From: Penicillus capitatus
Taxonomy: Eukaryota; Chlorophyta
Length of the DNA: 64,000 nucleotides
Direction of reading: 5' to 3'
Assembly (NCBI GenBank): GCA_965649825.1
Contig: OZ287695.1
Location: 1 to 64,000, forward strand
In this document: positions 24,289 to 37,260 of the stretch, in pieces
Numbering within the stretch: position 1 is the stretch's first letter
Layout: every line of letters starts with the position of its first letter
Position numbers and translations under genes: made by a program
Notes under the pieces: model-generated
Told to the model about the DNA's origin: nothing
Seen by the model: the letters and a program-made list of their open reading frames with translations, nothing else
Database searches by the model: none

Positions 24289-26579
24289 GCAAGCCAGGTG
24301 TGTAAGCTGTCGTTTTTTGCTGCGATTCACTGTCAACGATTACCTCGCCGAATACAAGGGAACGGAGCCTCGTTAATGCGGCCGGATGGGAGGAATGCAA
24401 CACGCCATAGTGCGTTTCGAATAATTCTCCCTTGACGCTCTGACTACAACATGTCGCTTTTTCGAACAACAAATTGAATGATTCCGTTTCCATCTTGATG
24501 CCGGCTGCGTCCAATTGCCCATCCCTGCAGATGAGTGATGTGGTATTCAGGGATAACGTGTGCTTCTGTATGAGTTGCTTTGCATTCTTGTCGAATAATA
24601 ATGACCTAAGAAACGTCTCAATTCAGCGCAACGGCAGAGCACTAACCTCGTCGTGCATACCCGCTCCTTATGGAGACCATGATGGGATGGGTGTCCATAC
24701 GATCGACTGAGGTTCGGCGAGAGAGCCATCTATTCGAATCCGAAAGGATGCGGACCGCCAACGAACCTGGTGAATGTCATTTGGCCGTAACAGTCCGTCT
24801 GCATGGTGGTCGTCTACTTGCATCAGGGAGAGTTCTGTAAAGTCGCCTCGGGAGCGGCTCCGTATGCGGTGAGGGTCGTCAGCACGTAATGCTCGTCGGG
24901 AACACAGAATCCCCCATCGCGATAGCTGTTGCAGAATTCCTAGAATCGCGGCCTGGCATCACGGTCCTCTACTGACAACTGAGCATAGGGTCGCCAAAGA
25001 CTGAATGAACCATTGACTGCTCTTTCTCCAATGGCTCGGATTCAGGTATTCACCAACCATTCGAGGATCATCCCTGGCACAACACCTACCCTTGTCAGCA
25101 GACCAGGGCATAGGACATGCACCGAAAGAGATCGACACCATGCCTAGGATGGCACGCACGTACTCGACTTCGTGTTTCTGACATGAACTGAGCGCAGATG
25201 ACGTCCTGTGTGTAGAGTGGGATACATGAATCAGAGAGCAGCACAAATTTACCATAGACACACAGGTATGGCCGTCATGAGATGTGTCGGTGGTGGAGAT
25301 CACGCACTGGTTATTGGGATCTTTGAGGGCCGATGCCAAAAGAGTATGATCCCCTACGACGGTCATAAAGGTCGACCAGGCGTGACGGGTGTCAACCAGC
25401 AATTCTGTCCCCTTTCCGTAGAATAGACTCTCATTTGGGATCCGATGCGAGACGCCGAGATGTACGTATACAGAAAGAAGAGATTGTGCAGCAATCAAAT
25501 TACGAACACCTGCCTTATCTAGCAGCAAAGACATCTAGATGATCATTTCGTATTGGTTGAAGGCACATCGGATGCTTAGTACTTACCGTGCATCAGTCGC
25601 TCTACTTCTTGAATCCTTTGCCGTTCATCTGCGCGTGCTGTTCGATTGATGCGGCCGCCCAGAGACATCAGATTTCTCTGAGGTTGTCTAACAGATGTCA
25701 CACGCTAGTCATACGTGTACAGACATACGGGTTTTATTTCTGTACGGTTCTCTACGAGATCTTTGTCCGACAAGACAGAAGGGTACTGAAAGATTGATGT
25801 AATTGTCGCAGAGAGAGCTTTCCTGTGTGGAGCATTTTCAAACAGCACAGCCAGATCTAGAGTTGATGTGAACTGCTGCTTCCAAGAAAGGCTCTCCAGA
25901 TCGGTTCGTTGCGGATAGACCTGTGGCGAGAAACAACAAAGCAACCTGTAACCACCTCATTGCTCTCCACTTTTGCAGCAGTACGCAGAAAGCGACCTTG
26001 GGAGATCCTTGATGCACATTTTTCATGTCACGGCACAGGAACGCGTGGATAATGGTTGGGTCTTGATCGACTCCCTGACATGTCTAACAAAGCAATCGAG
26101 GCCGCCGCCGTTTTCGAGTTTTCTGACGCTCATGATCCGACTTGACTGAATGTCGCGAAAGAAGTGAAGTCCATCTGACGGCCACCTTTTTCCAGCCATA
26201 AACATAGCTCCTCCTCCGCAAACTCTCCACGAATCGTCACGAGCGATCCCTTCTCTGGTGAAGCGTCTGGTGTGCATTCGTGGAGACAGAGGGGTAGACT
26301 GGCATGTCTCAATGAACTTTTGCACTGATCTTTGGAAGAACGAAGCAGTTCAGGCATCCCGGTCACCCTTCTTGAGCACGGAAGCGCACATTTCATCGAT
26401 TTGCAGGCTCCCAGCAGCGAGAAGTGGCCAATACCCGGTATCCATGATCTTCATCCAGAGGAGATAGACTCAAAATCGCCACACCATTGACAGGCGACAT
26501 CCGTTCAATCTCGACATCGCAGCATACTCCGATGCAGAAGATGCGCTTCTCGGACTCTATCGTAAGAACAGAACAGTTC
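24289..26579. other. No gene recognised
   Basis: Several minus-strand open segments (for example 24959-25534, 191 codons from a start codon, Cys- and Ser-rich; and 26023-26396) read as plausible protein but match no family I recognise, and no splice chain connects them. They lie downstream of the receptor remnant on the same strand and may be its decayed continuation. Confidence 0.4.
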
Positions 26580-28434
26580 CTACTGACGTCCAAACAACAA
26601 CGGTGTTCGATGTCCATCGTCATATCCAGAGATGCATTCAGGAAGAAGCCAATCTGCTGCCTGCAAAGCAAGATATTTTGAATATTGAGAGATGATGTGA
26701 CGGACGACATGCTTCGTTTGTTTGACCTGCCGGGCCAGAGCGCCGAACAGCGTGACCACCATGTCCGTGCACTTCAGATGGATGTCGCCGATGACGTTGG
26801 CCAGCTGCGCCCAGTGCAGAACGATCTTGTGCGACGCCATGTTTCTCGACACGACGACGTTGATCATGTACCACACCAGCAGCAAGAAGGCGAAGGCGGC
26901 TGCAAAGCCTGCCGAGCTTCGGCACGGATGGCACTCCTGGATGACGCGGAAGTAGCCGGCGGCGCCCTCGGAAGACAACCTACAGCGCGGATCCAAGTGA
27001 CGGACAGAGAGACGTCTTGTGCTGTCTCACCTGCCGCTGTGCCCTCCTTACAGTCTATCCGGTCCTCCGACGCAGCTGCCAGGAGGATTGCAACTACGCA
27101 CCTCGTTTCGCTGGAGATTGCCGGTCCAGTAACGTTCTTGCGGAACCGGCGGTCGCATTCTGCCTTCGCACGCAGCTTCTTAGGGACACGGCTCACACGC
27201 CGTGCCCGGTTTCATCTCGTGGTTCACGTAACCCTACTTGCACACGCACTGCCCTACGTCCTTGGCTCCACGGACGGTTGTCGTCGTTTCCTCCGCTCCG
27301 GAGAAGGCCTGCACGCCTTCTGCGCCAGTTGATCCGACCAGGTCCCCGATCGGGCAGAAGTCGCAGTGGTCGTCGATCTGATCCAAAAATTCACCCGCGT
27401 GCAGGATTCGCAGGGGTCAAACGGATCCGGAGCAACAAACGCACCGGGCATTCACTCTCCCTGAAGCGGTTCCTCTCCGAATGGTTCGGCAACTCGGTGG
27501 CGAGCATTGCGTCGATACTCGTTGAACTCGACGCCGCCGAAGAAGGTCTCCTCCATCTCCAACTTGACCAGAGCGTCGAGCACACGTTGATATCCGTTGT
27601 CGCTGCCTTCTCCGTCGCACTGATTGGCACTCTCGTTGTAGAGCAGCGCATCGACGTCGCCCCAGAGTCGTCGAGATATCGCAGTCGAACGAAGGCCTCT
27701 CGAATGGCCTGTGTCGGCGTCAATCCGACAGCAGAAGCTCCCACCGCCACGTACGTCGGCGTCTGGCCACTCGAACATCTCTCGGTATCGCTGTGCATAC
27801 CCTGCGCCGAACCGAAGAAGGCATCCTCGTAGTTCAGTCTGCAAGTGTGACTGCACTGCACTGAGCAGGTCTTCTGCGAGAGAGGGCGGCGCGAAATCGT
27901 CCACCCACTCCTGCTTCGTCGGGCCAACCGCCAGGAAGAAATCCTTCCGGGGATACCGGATCCGGTGAAAGGCTTCGACCAGAGCCTTGCCGTCGTCTGG
28001 AAAGACGCATGCCACGACGACTTCGATCTCGTTCTCCCGAACTTCTTTGACGATCTCCAGAGCGACGTCATCCGCGAGGGTCTCATAGAAGGCACACATC
28101 ACTCGGATGCCTCTCTCCAGAAACCGCTTGCCGCTTTGCACGTCGTGCCCGTGAATGGATCGTCCTGCTGGGGAACGAAGACCATGTTGCAGACGTCGGC
28201 CACTTGCATGGACTGAATGGCCAGCTTCGTGTACTGCGAGTCGGAGACCCGAATGCCGTAGTCGGGTCCAACACAGCAGTGATAGTTCAGGACACCAGCT
28301 TCACTGGCCAGGTACATCTGCGTTTCGGCAAAGGCAGGATGAGATCCTCCGGGGACGTGCATCCAGTCCTTTCGGATGAGTGTAAAGGGGCCGAAAATGA
28401 GCGTAGAGAAAGAAATGATTACACGATGATACAT
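26580..28434 (-). pseudogene. Receptor remnant: periplasmic-binding-like domain, GCC2/GCC3 Cys-rich segment, membrane region
   Basis: The minus strand encodes, in order: a type-1 periplasmic-binding/ANF-receptor-like lobe (VVVACVFPDDGKALVEAF, FFLAVGPTKQEWVDDF, then FFGGVEFNEYRRNA); a Cys-rich GCC2/GCC3-type segment (DPFDPCESC, then DHCDFCPIGDLVG, then GTACEPCP, then CNPPGSCVGGP); and a hydrophobic membrane segment (FAAAFAFLLLVWYMINVVV) followed by LHWAQLANVIGDIH and MVVTLFGALA, as in TRP-like receptor proteins of algae and other protists. The pieces lie in different frames. The Cys-rich segment contains a TAG, a TAA and a further TAA/TGA inside otherwise conserved text (for example CVCK-stop-GYV). 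A CAG acceptor-like site follows the GALA segment. This is a decayed gene unless the sequence has errors. No stop codon type is spared, which argues against reassignment of the code. Confidence 0.6.
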
Positions 28435-28769
28435 TGTGTCGTTTCAACCAAGACACTCTTCTGTCTGATTGTCAAACTCTCGTGTAAGAAACCGTGATCT
28501 GTTTTCCTGTCGTCTGGGCGTCGAAGCGATCGCTACGTCACGGGCCTGAGACGGCACTTAACAGATCATCGTGGCCAGCTCCAGCTCCACGTCACATCTC
28601 TAGCAACTGTCCTTTAACCTCGCTGATGCTATCAGCAAGTGGAATGCAACCGAAAAACGCTGAAGGATTTTTACGAAGCTCTTCGACTGGGTGGAAGTCC
28701 ACTAACTAACAAGATGCATCGGCATCGTGGCCAAATCCTGTGGGAGCTAGGCAAGAAGCAGGTCCTGTT

Positions 28770-30496
28770 TGTCAAGGCACGAGATGACGGTGTGGGCGAG
28801 CAGTAGGGTCAGGTATGCAGGAGGCTCGAGGGGTCAGGCGGAAAGCGCTAGACAATGCAACACTGGCAGACGATCTGACGCTTATACAGATACTCATCTC
28901 TATGCTCAAAGATCCCGATGCTCCAAAGGTTGAATCCAGACGCAATGTTCTCGACATGATTTCTGCCATCAGCGCGTGGAGAAGCCGCCGCCAGTCGAAA
29001 GCGAGCCCAAAGCTGCGGAACCGAATGCAGAGGAACGACAGATGGAAAAGAGAGACGAGGCAGAAGAGGAGACAGTGGCGGTCAGCCAACGCGCCGAGGA
29101 CATATTGGCAAAATGCGACCGGAAGAGGCCGTCGGTCTTGCCGCACCTCTCCTTCTCAATGAGAACGGGTAATGCTCCAAACACGTCTCCTTCTCTCTCC
29201 AGCAAGTAAGCCGCGCCATCGTTTGGCCTGCACAACTTGCAGTCCTCTTTGCGTTCGTGGACATCGACTAGGTGATCGGATGTTCGCAAAAAAGGAAGAA
29301 CGTTGTCTGGGTCATACTCGCAGAGTAGATTCACGTACAGTGTACAGTGAGACTTCTTCAGTAGCCAGTTGGCGTCGGCGGACAACGAAACGTTTTCCTG
29401 CTTTTCACACCGAGTTCGTCACTCGCTCGCTGTCGCTGGAACGGATGTTGTGTACATTCGTGGTTCGGGTGCTGCATCCATGGAGCTCTGCAGATACTTG
29501 AACAGTAGCTTTCGACTGCCATGCAGTCCTTGGATAACCGCCTCTTGATCCTTCGGGAACTGACGCATCACCATAGAGACTGAACGCTGTGGATCCAAAT
29601 TGGCCAATTCGCGCATGCAGCAGAGCACAGTACCCGAAAGGCAGTGAGGTTTGTTTTGTGTTTCGGGACATCGAAGCGAATCAAACCTGCAGGCGGATAC
29701 AGCCTCAGATTGTCGAGGACAGTACTTATTCAAAACGGCGTATTCTCGGGATGCACATTTCCTGGTGTGCAAGAACAGAGTGTTATTCGACGACATCCAG
29801 GAAGAAAGGAAGGCATCCGCAAAGAGTGGTGGTTTTAGTCTGCTCCCAGGTTCTTTGTCAGAAACCTCGCAGATCCGCAGACGGATGCCGGATGGAACAG
29901 GGCTCACAGGAACAGGCGGTTCAATTCTGACAGATGGTGCCTCCAAGCTCGGATCTGCTTCGTTGTTCGACGACTGCTCTGTGATAGTTCCGAGATGCGC
30001 ATTCGCGTTCATGCCAATGGGCTTCCCATGCTGCGCAAATGCGGACTCTGGTACGCCATTTGGAACTCGGGGAGTAGATCCTTCGGCAGATCTCGTCGCC
30101 TCACCGTTCACGAATGCATCATAGGCTTCCTGCTCTGTTCTTGAGGATGCTGGATGATCTTCAGACAGATGAGCCTGAGATTCAGATATCAGGGACACAG
30201 GTGTTGAGGCATAGAAGCAGAATCACCGGTCTAGGACTCGATGCCATGGCTTCTTCCTCTAAAAAGTTGGCGTGTCCCGCCAAAGTGGAGTCGGAAAGAT
30301 GACTGGCAGCGTCTCTAGCCGTCGATGCCGTTTGGTGCGAGATTTGGTTGGCGAAGCAGGACAGCTGCTGCAAAATGGCATTCTTGTCTGTGCTCCTCGT
30401 TCTCTTCTGTACGATTCTCTCCCTGGATCCTTCCATCGCGTCGTACACCGTATCAATCGAACGTAAGAACGCATGACGTTTCAAATCTGTTTCCAT
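28770..30496 (-). pseudogene. VPS8-like vesicle-tethering protein, C-terminal part
   Basis: The minus strand contains QFPKDQEAVIQGLHGSRK, LLFKYLQ, YVNLLCEYDPDNVLPFLR and AAYLLEREGDVFGALPVL, the pattern of the clathrin-heavy-chain-type repeats of VPS8, a CORVET subunit acting in endosomal tethering. Exon 1 starts at the ATG at 30494-30496. A clean 52-nt GT-AG intron (30175-30226) joins ASSPRP to AHLSED. At 29398-29422 the frame changes. A 25-nt GT-AG excision would restore it, but that is half the normal intron size here, so an indel is as likely. The frame ends at 28976, and RRLLHALMAEIMSRT in another frame may continue it. The N-terminal beta-propeller expected in a full VPS8 (over 1000 aa) was not found. 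The gene is truncated or broken. Confidence 0.5.
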
Positions 30497-33400
30497 TTAT
30501 CTTTATTCGTTCGTCCTTGCTTTATCCGATCGTGGGCGTACATTAAAAGAGCTAATACAGCAACATCGTTTTTCCATCAGAGATCGATGTTCACGTGGCA
30601 TGAAATCCAAGACGCCCTGAGATTCTCACATAAGTCACGTCATTTTCCGTGTATTGACGCGTTGCGTGAACGGCGCCTCACGTCGGACGTTCATTCGAAA
30701 CACGTTCGATTGTGTGCGCAGGTAGTAGAAAACACGCCCCCGTCATTGCAAGAGAGAGTGAAAACTTTTCTCTCTTGATGGCTTTCTGCTTGATTCAAAG
30801 ACGGCGTCCGCAGGAATGCGGGGATGGCGCGCTGGATGTGTACGCGTCGTTCGAGGAGCGGCCAAAGCAGCAGCCACGTTGCGGTGCGCGTAGAGAACGC
30901 ACGTCACACCCCGGAGAAAGGTACGCACGTGCCTGGGACATCTAAAGTGTCACAGCCGGCTGACGTGGACAAAGTCGCACCGTTCGCGGAAAGCCGACGA
31001 CCACGACCACCACCACGAGGCAAATATATCCATCACTCTGGCGGTCTGTTTACCGTTTTGATCACGTCTCAGCTGCTACGTGCGAACACTCTCGCAGCAC
31101 AGGACCTGCATCTTCACCGTATCGCGCCCAGGGGTGTAACATCACTTCTTTTCCAATAGATTCTCCACTTCACTGTCAAGGCAGACCAAGCGGGGCTGAA
31201 CGAAATTGGCGGTGCGGATGCCGGACGACGGACTCGCGGAGAAGGAGCTCATGCACGGCCGTGCTGAATCCACCCACACTCTGCTGCCGGCGTCTGTTCT
31301 CTTCGTATCCGCGTTTCGGCGACGTCGACCGAGAATACCTGAAGATCCTCGTGAGCGTCACAGTGGCACTCGACGCAGATGGTCCGCGGACGGCGGATCT
31401 CTACCAGACGATTCACGTGCGCACGGGCTCCAGGGACGACCGCAGTCTACACGGCTGATTCGTGCGTCGATGGCAGAGAGTCTGGCAGAGTATGCCGCCG
31501 TCTGCGACCGACGTCGCGGTGGGCGTCTGCTTCGTGGTCGACACGCTTCTCGAGTCTTTGGATCTCATGGAGTTGAGCGGGAAGAATGCGTGGTGACCGA
31601 CACACGCGATTCCTCGCGTTCGGTCGCGGAGGATAACGCTCGAGTGCATTGCTGTGTGAGTTGAATGCCTTCGATTCTCGCAATTCCCGATGAACACCCT
31701 TGTTGTACATCACACAGTGTTTGTTCACTCTTCTTGATACGACTGAAGAGTGACGGACGGCGAAGGTGCACACGTCTAGTCTTTTTCTGTTTAAGGTGAT
31801 GCGAACCTCGCACTCGTGAACACCCACCCCGCTACTCTGTCTTTTGCCTTGTTGTCGTTTGCGTGGTCAGGGGGAAGATTATTCGTATGACGACGCGTTG
31901 TTCAGTAGAGAGTCCGTTCGGACAGCAGCACCAAGCAGATTCTTCTCGTTCATCCCACTCCTCGTGCTATTTCCACACCTGCGCTTTGTGCACAGACACT
32001 TACTTCAAAGTGCAGATGTCGCTGCTCCCCCAAAGTCTTCGCCAGTTCTGCGTAATTGCCGTTCGTTGACCGGCCGCAGATAGTTTCAGCCAAATCCTGC
32101 CCGGCGTTTCCTTTTTTTGAGACGCCGAGTGGACAGAAACTAGCGAAGAGGATTTTCTCTGGCTTCCCTACTTCGTCGATTCGCTCACTTCTGACGCTCC
32201 TACTCTACGAGCTAAGCAGACGCCACGAATTCAGCCTGATTCTTCTGCAAGCGCCTTCCAGCGCACATCTCCTGTGTGGTCCAATGATGAATTTCGGGAA
32301 ACCTATTATGCAGTTTTTGGATCAATGATGTCGGAGAAGGGAGACCGAGTGCCTTAGCGAAGTCAAAGTCAAGTTACATTCATGAGAAGACAGTGGCAAA
32401 CGCTATCTGTTCCCATTCGACAACGTTCGCGTTACTCGCTAAACGAAGAGGAACAATATCGGAAGAAAGCCCATCGCGATTCATCACGGACTCGACTTGC
32501 TCATACCTGCTGTTGTCGCATGAGCTTCTGAAGAATACGGACCGTCTTCTTTGAGCTTTCTATCAGTTGTCGACACACTGACAGCAACTATTTCGCACAA
32601 TGCTGTCATTCAAGGTTCGTTTGCAACGTGTTCAGTACATATGAGTCAGAAACACTGTCGACAGTGAAAACGAGAGGCGCACGAAGAGAGACTTCCGTCG
32701 ACTGGACGTCTCGAACAAAACAGGAAAGGTTTGGCAACAACCGAAGAGTTCAATACGGCGACCTGCACAGCGAGTGCCGTCGGTATGTTCTTCCTGAACG
32801 CGTCCAGTCACGTCAGTCACGTGAGAGGCGGACAGTGGTCCTGTCTGCATCACACTTCAGGCGGACGTTCGGGTGAATCGGACTTCTAGTTGTGTGGATG
32901 GCAGACAGGACCTTCCTTTCGCGTCTCTTGCTGTTCACTCGGAAACTGTTACCTCTCTCTGGTGCCTAGTTGTCGCGTCGACTGGAAAGAGGATGGAAAA
33001 GGACTGCCTCTTGGACAAGTTTCCAAACGCCGTTACGCTCGAAGTGCGAGACAGTGAACGTGGACGCGGCGGCCACGGCGACGAACTCCTCGCTCCCTGC
33101 GTGTCGTCGTTGGGCAACCAAACGCATCTCGCTCTCGCGCGTTTTGTCCAGTAGCCTCTTCTTCTCGGGAAACTTGAGCCCGACGCAGCCAGCGCCTTGG
33201 CAATCTCTGCTTTCATTTTCCGCTAAATTGCCTAATGGCCCGTTCATTGCGATTTTCTGGCGACCCTGAGATTGTTGACGGGTCTGACTGTGATGAGGAT
33301 CGGAGGACCGTCGGCGTCCGCATTGCGTGTGGATCCTGTCACCGAGATTCGATTGCAGTACCATGCGGACACGAAAGTCGCGTGCTCGTATCGATTCCCC

Positions 33401-34336
33401 GCCAAGCCCAACCTCCTGAGGAACCTGAGATCAATGAGGCTGGACATTCGCTATCCGAGCTTTTCTGTCAGAGATTCTGTCCGCATCAAGGAGGAACAGA
33501 CTTCAGGTGCTGAAATTGCCCAGTGCGAATAGAATGATGATCAGATGAAACGCCTCTTCTCTAAGTTTCCACCTCTTCGTCGGTTCTCATCTCTCCCTAA
33601 AACTCCTGTCACCTTTCATGTCTAAGGCAGGCGAATTTTAAAGCTTTCGGCTATTATATGCAACACTCTTTTTCATGTTCTGTGTCGTTTGCGCAAGCGG
33701 ATGCATGTTCTTGACAAATGTTTTGCGTCCAACCGGAGACAACTTTGCAGAATTGATTGGCAGCGATGAAGATACCGTGTCAAATTGTAAAGCCGTTTAT
33801 CGAGATTGGGTTTCGACCAATCCTTCATCCTTGGTGCGCTGATCTTCAAAGCTTCCCCTTAGGAACGGTAAACACGTTGAACTAAGTCGAGTCGCCGTTC
33901 TTCGTCTCTTTGTCGATCTTGATCAGAGTACATTCGACAGCGGACAGTCGAACATTGTGCGATCACCAATGCCGCAAAGGCTCTTCAGGAGAATGGCGCA
34001 CGTGAGGTCGATGCATGTTCGACGCATGTCGTTTTCAGTCCACCTGCCGTGGAGCACCTCTCAAGCGGCGTCTTTCAAGAAGCGCACCTGTCCCATCGCC
34101 CGCACCTCAGGAGACAGACAGCGCATGTTCTTGGTTATTGTGACGAACACGAGTCCTGTGAGAGATGAAAATCTCTTTCCAGAACTCACCGTCCTCTCCG
34201 TGGCCAATTTATTAGGAGAGACCATCTGGCGAGTGCACAATGTCGCATCTGTCGACGCTTTGCGCCGGGGATGAGGATTTCGCCCATTAATGCCATGCAT
34301 TTAAAGCCGTCGCTTCCGTCGAGTGGCTATTGCATC
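30497..34336. other. No gene recognised
   Basis: Short open segments occur on both strands. One plus-strand piece near 31290-31458 (PRFGDVDREYLKILVSVT, LDADGPRTADLYQTIHV) and another near 31485-31590 look protein-like but match no family I know and are not connected by convincing introns. 31840-32960 and 33540-33950 show nothing beyond chance frames. Confidence 0.4.
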
Positions 34337-36467
34337 ATGTCATCGGCAGAAGAGAAGTTTCACGCTCTACTGACACGCATCGGCTATCAACCGAATCGCG
34401 CCGTTATCGCCAACCCTTCCGTCAAGACGCCGCTCTGGCCGAAATCCTCCCGTGGATCGCTGAGAACATCACGGACGCGCACATTCTCGATCCTGAACTG
34501 CGTCACGACTATGCGTGCCTCGAAGGACGCCTTTCGCACCCACTGGATCCCGTACGTCCCTCGACGCACGAATACCCATCGCGGCATGTTGAACTGGGTG
34601 GAGTAGGAGGACGGAACGGTCGCGCTGAGCGCAGTCGTTTCGCTGGACGATGAAGAGATGAAAGCATTGGACGAAACGGAGGCCGAATTGGAGGATGAGG
34701 CGAGGCAGAGAGAAAAGGAAAGGGCATTGCTGCAGTCTCTAGCCGACCAGCTCTCAGAACAGATTCAATCGACTAAGCAAAAGTGCGACCTTACACTCTT
34801 TGAGAGAACGAGCAGGAATCGTGTGTGCCAGATTGAACTATGCTTGCAAAGAGGATCGTGTGTTTGCGTGTCCCCTTCTTCGAGCCTCGGAAGAAAAGGC
34901 GACGCTCAAATTCCACGAACTGTCCTTGCAGTTCACTGTCTTTTCCTCCATCTTGCGTGACTTCTTGGAACTAACGAAAAAGCATGGAGCGGAGATGCAT
35001 TTCACCCAGTGCCGCGCTCAGGAGTACTGGAAAAAATCGGAGGACCTTACAAACAAACTCGAGCGGTGAGGAGTGCATGATGTCTCGGAGAGGCAGAGAT
35101 GGGCGTTCGCAGGATGATGCACGACATGATTGCCTCGGAGCATCAGCCAACGCACAGAAATCATCGACTGGATCAATGGTTACAGTTTTCGAATCTCGCA
35201 CAGCAGCCGTGGTTTCTCGAGATCGAACGGTTACGGCAACACAAACAGGCGAGGGGAGTGAAACGCAAGCGCGCTTCTTGAATGAGGTGCACGTGCAGGT
35301 GGCGGCAGTGCATCAGGTTGAGGTGCTCATGTCAAGGAGCAGAACAGACGCAAGATATCGTTTCGTCAAGCAGGCTGCCGAAGATTTTGTACAGAACCCA
35401 GGTATGGCTCACTCCGCACGACAGATCTGTAACGATGCTTCTTGTCGAGGCGTGATTTCTGGATGGAAAAAGATGTCGAGTGCACAAAGGAAGAGTGAGA
35501 ACGCGAAGCTGGCATCACAGAAGAGAGCACAGATGAAGAAGGTCACGTCGCTTCTGCTGGCGACAAACAGACACGTGGGATTGGAGACAACGAGGGAGTA
35601 CCTGACTCGAATCTGCGCGGAAGGGAAGAGCATCTTGATTCGAAAACAAGAGTTCCTGCATCATGTCTGTCGCCATTTGAGCAGACACAGAGTCTATACG
35701 GTGCGTAGGCGATGCCCATATGTGCACTCTCCGGATGTTCGTGTTCGAAGATTTTGGCAGAGATCGAGAAACAGAGGGTCGAAGACATGGTGCTGTATAT
35801 ACACAACCTCGATCAGACCTTCCGGAATGCGACATCGATCATACGATATCGAACAAAGTGTATGGAAAAAAAGTCACAGGCGCCAACCGATTCTATTGAT
35901 CCGAATGATCGATACCTCCAGTCGTTGGCGTCACTGATCAAGGCAAGTGTGTTGTCTGTCACAGAATGTGTGTAAGGACCCCTGTGTGGTGACAGTTCTG
36001 TACGGAGAGGATAGAGAGCAGTCCACAAGTGACATGGTCTATAACGAAGCGTGTGAGTGAGCTCAAGCGTCAGTACTCCAGTTCCTTCTCCGAGACGCCC
36101 GTGAGAGGCCGTGCCGCATACAGTCTCACTCCTGTGTCCAAACTCATCAAAGAGCAACAAGACAGAGCAAAGAAGGTGTGCCTTGGAGATCCCGAGCGTC
36201 CCACGACGCCAGTCGAACACGAAAACAGCCTCCGTCGGCTGTCCGTCCAAGAAGAAGCGTCGCCAGGACTGTCGCTTTTCAAAGATACTCCTGCACAGGG
36301 CGACAGCGACGCCCCCATTCCTTTTCATGCGGTGACCCTTCAGGCCGGCCGTCTGTTGGCATACCCTCTGGCGTCGCACCAAACCTTGACATGTCTCCTC
36401 TCAGATGTGCTCCGATCTATCGTCCAGCCCGAGGTCGAAGCCGTGCAAGGAATCTTCCGACGTGCGT

Positions 36468-36700
36468 TGTTGTGGCGGGGCGGCCGCTCGAACGATCAAT
36501 GCAGCGGAAGTCTTTACAGGCTCGGAGCAGAAGCATTTCAAAGTTCAGAATCGCACATTTATACCCGCAAATTGATGTGACTCACCGAGGCAGGTTCAAA
36601 CACCACAGAAACACGCCTCAGATGAGTCATCAGTGTCTCTCTGCGCGATGAACCCTTTCACCACAAGACAGAATGACATGACCCCTTGTCGAAGACAACA
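36468..36700 (-). repeat. LTR, left copy (3' LTR in element orientation)
   Basis: 233 bp, identical base for base by eye to 39854-40086. It has TGTTG...CAACA ends and is preceded by the target copy GCGT. Confidence 0.92.
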
Positions 36701-36717
36701 TGGGCCCACCCCTTTCG
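36701..36717 (-). promoter_or_regulatory. Polypurine tract of the LTR element
   Basis: On the minus strand the bases abutting the left LTR read CGAAAGGGGTGGGCCCA, with a G/A-rich run ending a few bases from the LTR. This is the expected place for the plus-strand primer if the element is transcribed from the right. Confidence 0.55.
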
Positions 36718-36770
36718 CTTGCGTATACTCCGAAAGCAGGTAAAACCCCCACGAAAAACAAATAATCAAA

Positions 36771-37178
36771 TCAGTCTATGCCCGAGGTGAATCGTCGCAG
36801 CGCCGAGAAGATGGTCCAGCCCGAGGATGATGATTCTTCTGTGTTCGGTTCCCCCGCTCTCTTCTGAGAATCCGATGTCGTCGGATTCGATGACTCAACC
36901 ATATCTGTAGTCCGCACTCGCGGACAATCCTGTGCCAGGTGCCCCTTACATCGACAGCTGTAGCAGATCCGTCCGCGTCTCATGGCTCCTCCGCCATCGT
37001 CTGCCGCGTCGGCCGTCTTCTCTCTTCGCCGTCGCCGCGGATACCGCCCAACGTCGTGCAACACTCGTTTCATCTGTTGCAAAGTCTTTTCACTTCGTCG
37101 ATTCCCCTCTGGTTTCTTCGCCATCAACTCGGTTGTCGTCCTGACATCCCTTTGTAGCGTCTTCACCTCGTCGGCCAT
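36771..37178 (-). CDS. CCHC zinc-knuckle protein of the LTR element (135 aa)
   Basis: Starts ATG at 37178 and runs to a stop near the left LTR. The product begins with a basic helix-rich segment (MADEVKTLQRDVRTTTEL), then a run of Arg, then one canonical zinc knuckle CYSCRCKGHLAQDC (C-x2-C-x4-H-x4-C), and a Ser-rich tail. A single such knuckle is typical of retroelement nucleocapsid domains, which bind RNA. It is the last minus-strand ORF before the 3' LTR, far from the first minus-strand ORF. Its start is only 82 bp from the divergent plus-strand ORF. It could be a separate nucleocapsid-like protein or a spliced C-terminal part of the upstream minus-strand product. Confidence 0.7.
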   Translation of the reverse strand: MADEVKTLQRDVRTTTELMAKKPEGNRRSEKTLQQMKRVLHDVGRYPRRRRREKTADAADDGGGAMRRGRICYSCRCKGHLAQDCPRVRTTDMVESSNPTTSDSQKRAGEPNTEESSSSGWTIFSALRRFTSGID

Positions 37179-37260
37179 CCTTTTTTCCGTACGACACTTT
37201 CGTTCTGCCGCGTTTAAAAACCTTGCTGAACGACGGTATCCGCACGCACGTACGCGAACG

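Noticed and set aside
26900-27450. Stop-codon reassignment to explain in-frame stops in the Cys-rich receptor segment
   Set aside because: TAA, TAG and TGA all occur there, while the intact genes at 47-58 kb and the retrotransposon use ordinary stops and contain none internally.
26685-27832. Plus-strand open frames of 215 and 271 codons
   Set aside because: They lie opposite the receptor remnant, whose minus-strand frames carry recognisable domain text; the plus frames are Arg/Ser-rich shadows.
20850-35100. Ultra-short 22-25-nt introns that would repair the kinase, VPS8-like and HAUS3-like frames
   Set aside because: Well-supported introns here are 44-55 nt (one of 136). GT and AG words are common enough to give such short excisions by chance, and the kinase single-base shift cannot be an intron at all.
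36701-36712. TGGGCCCACCCC beside the left LTR as a primer-binding site in plus orientation
   Set aside because: It begins with TGG, but the opposite end carries the same PBS as the Ty3-type element, and the TATA box and the purine tract agree on minus orientation.
36982-37260. N-terminal extension of the plus-strand ORF back to 36982
   Set aside because: The extension overlaps the zinc-knuckle ORF on the other strand and reads as Arg/Ser-rich antisense text; the ATG at 37261 has a TATA-like box upstream and begins protein-like sequence.
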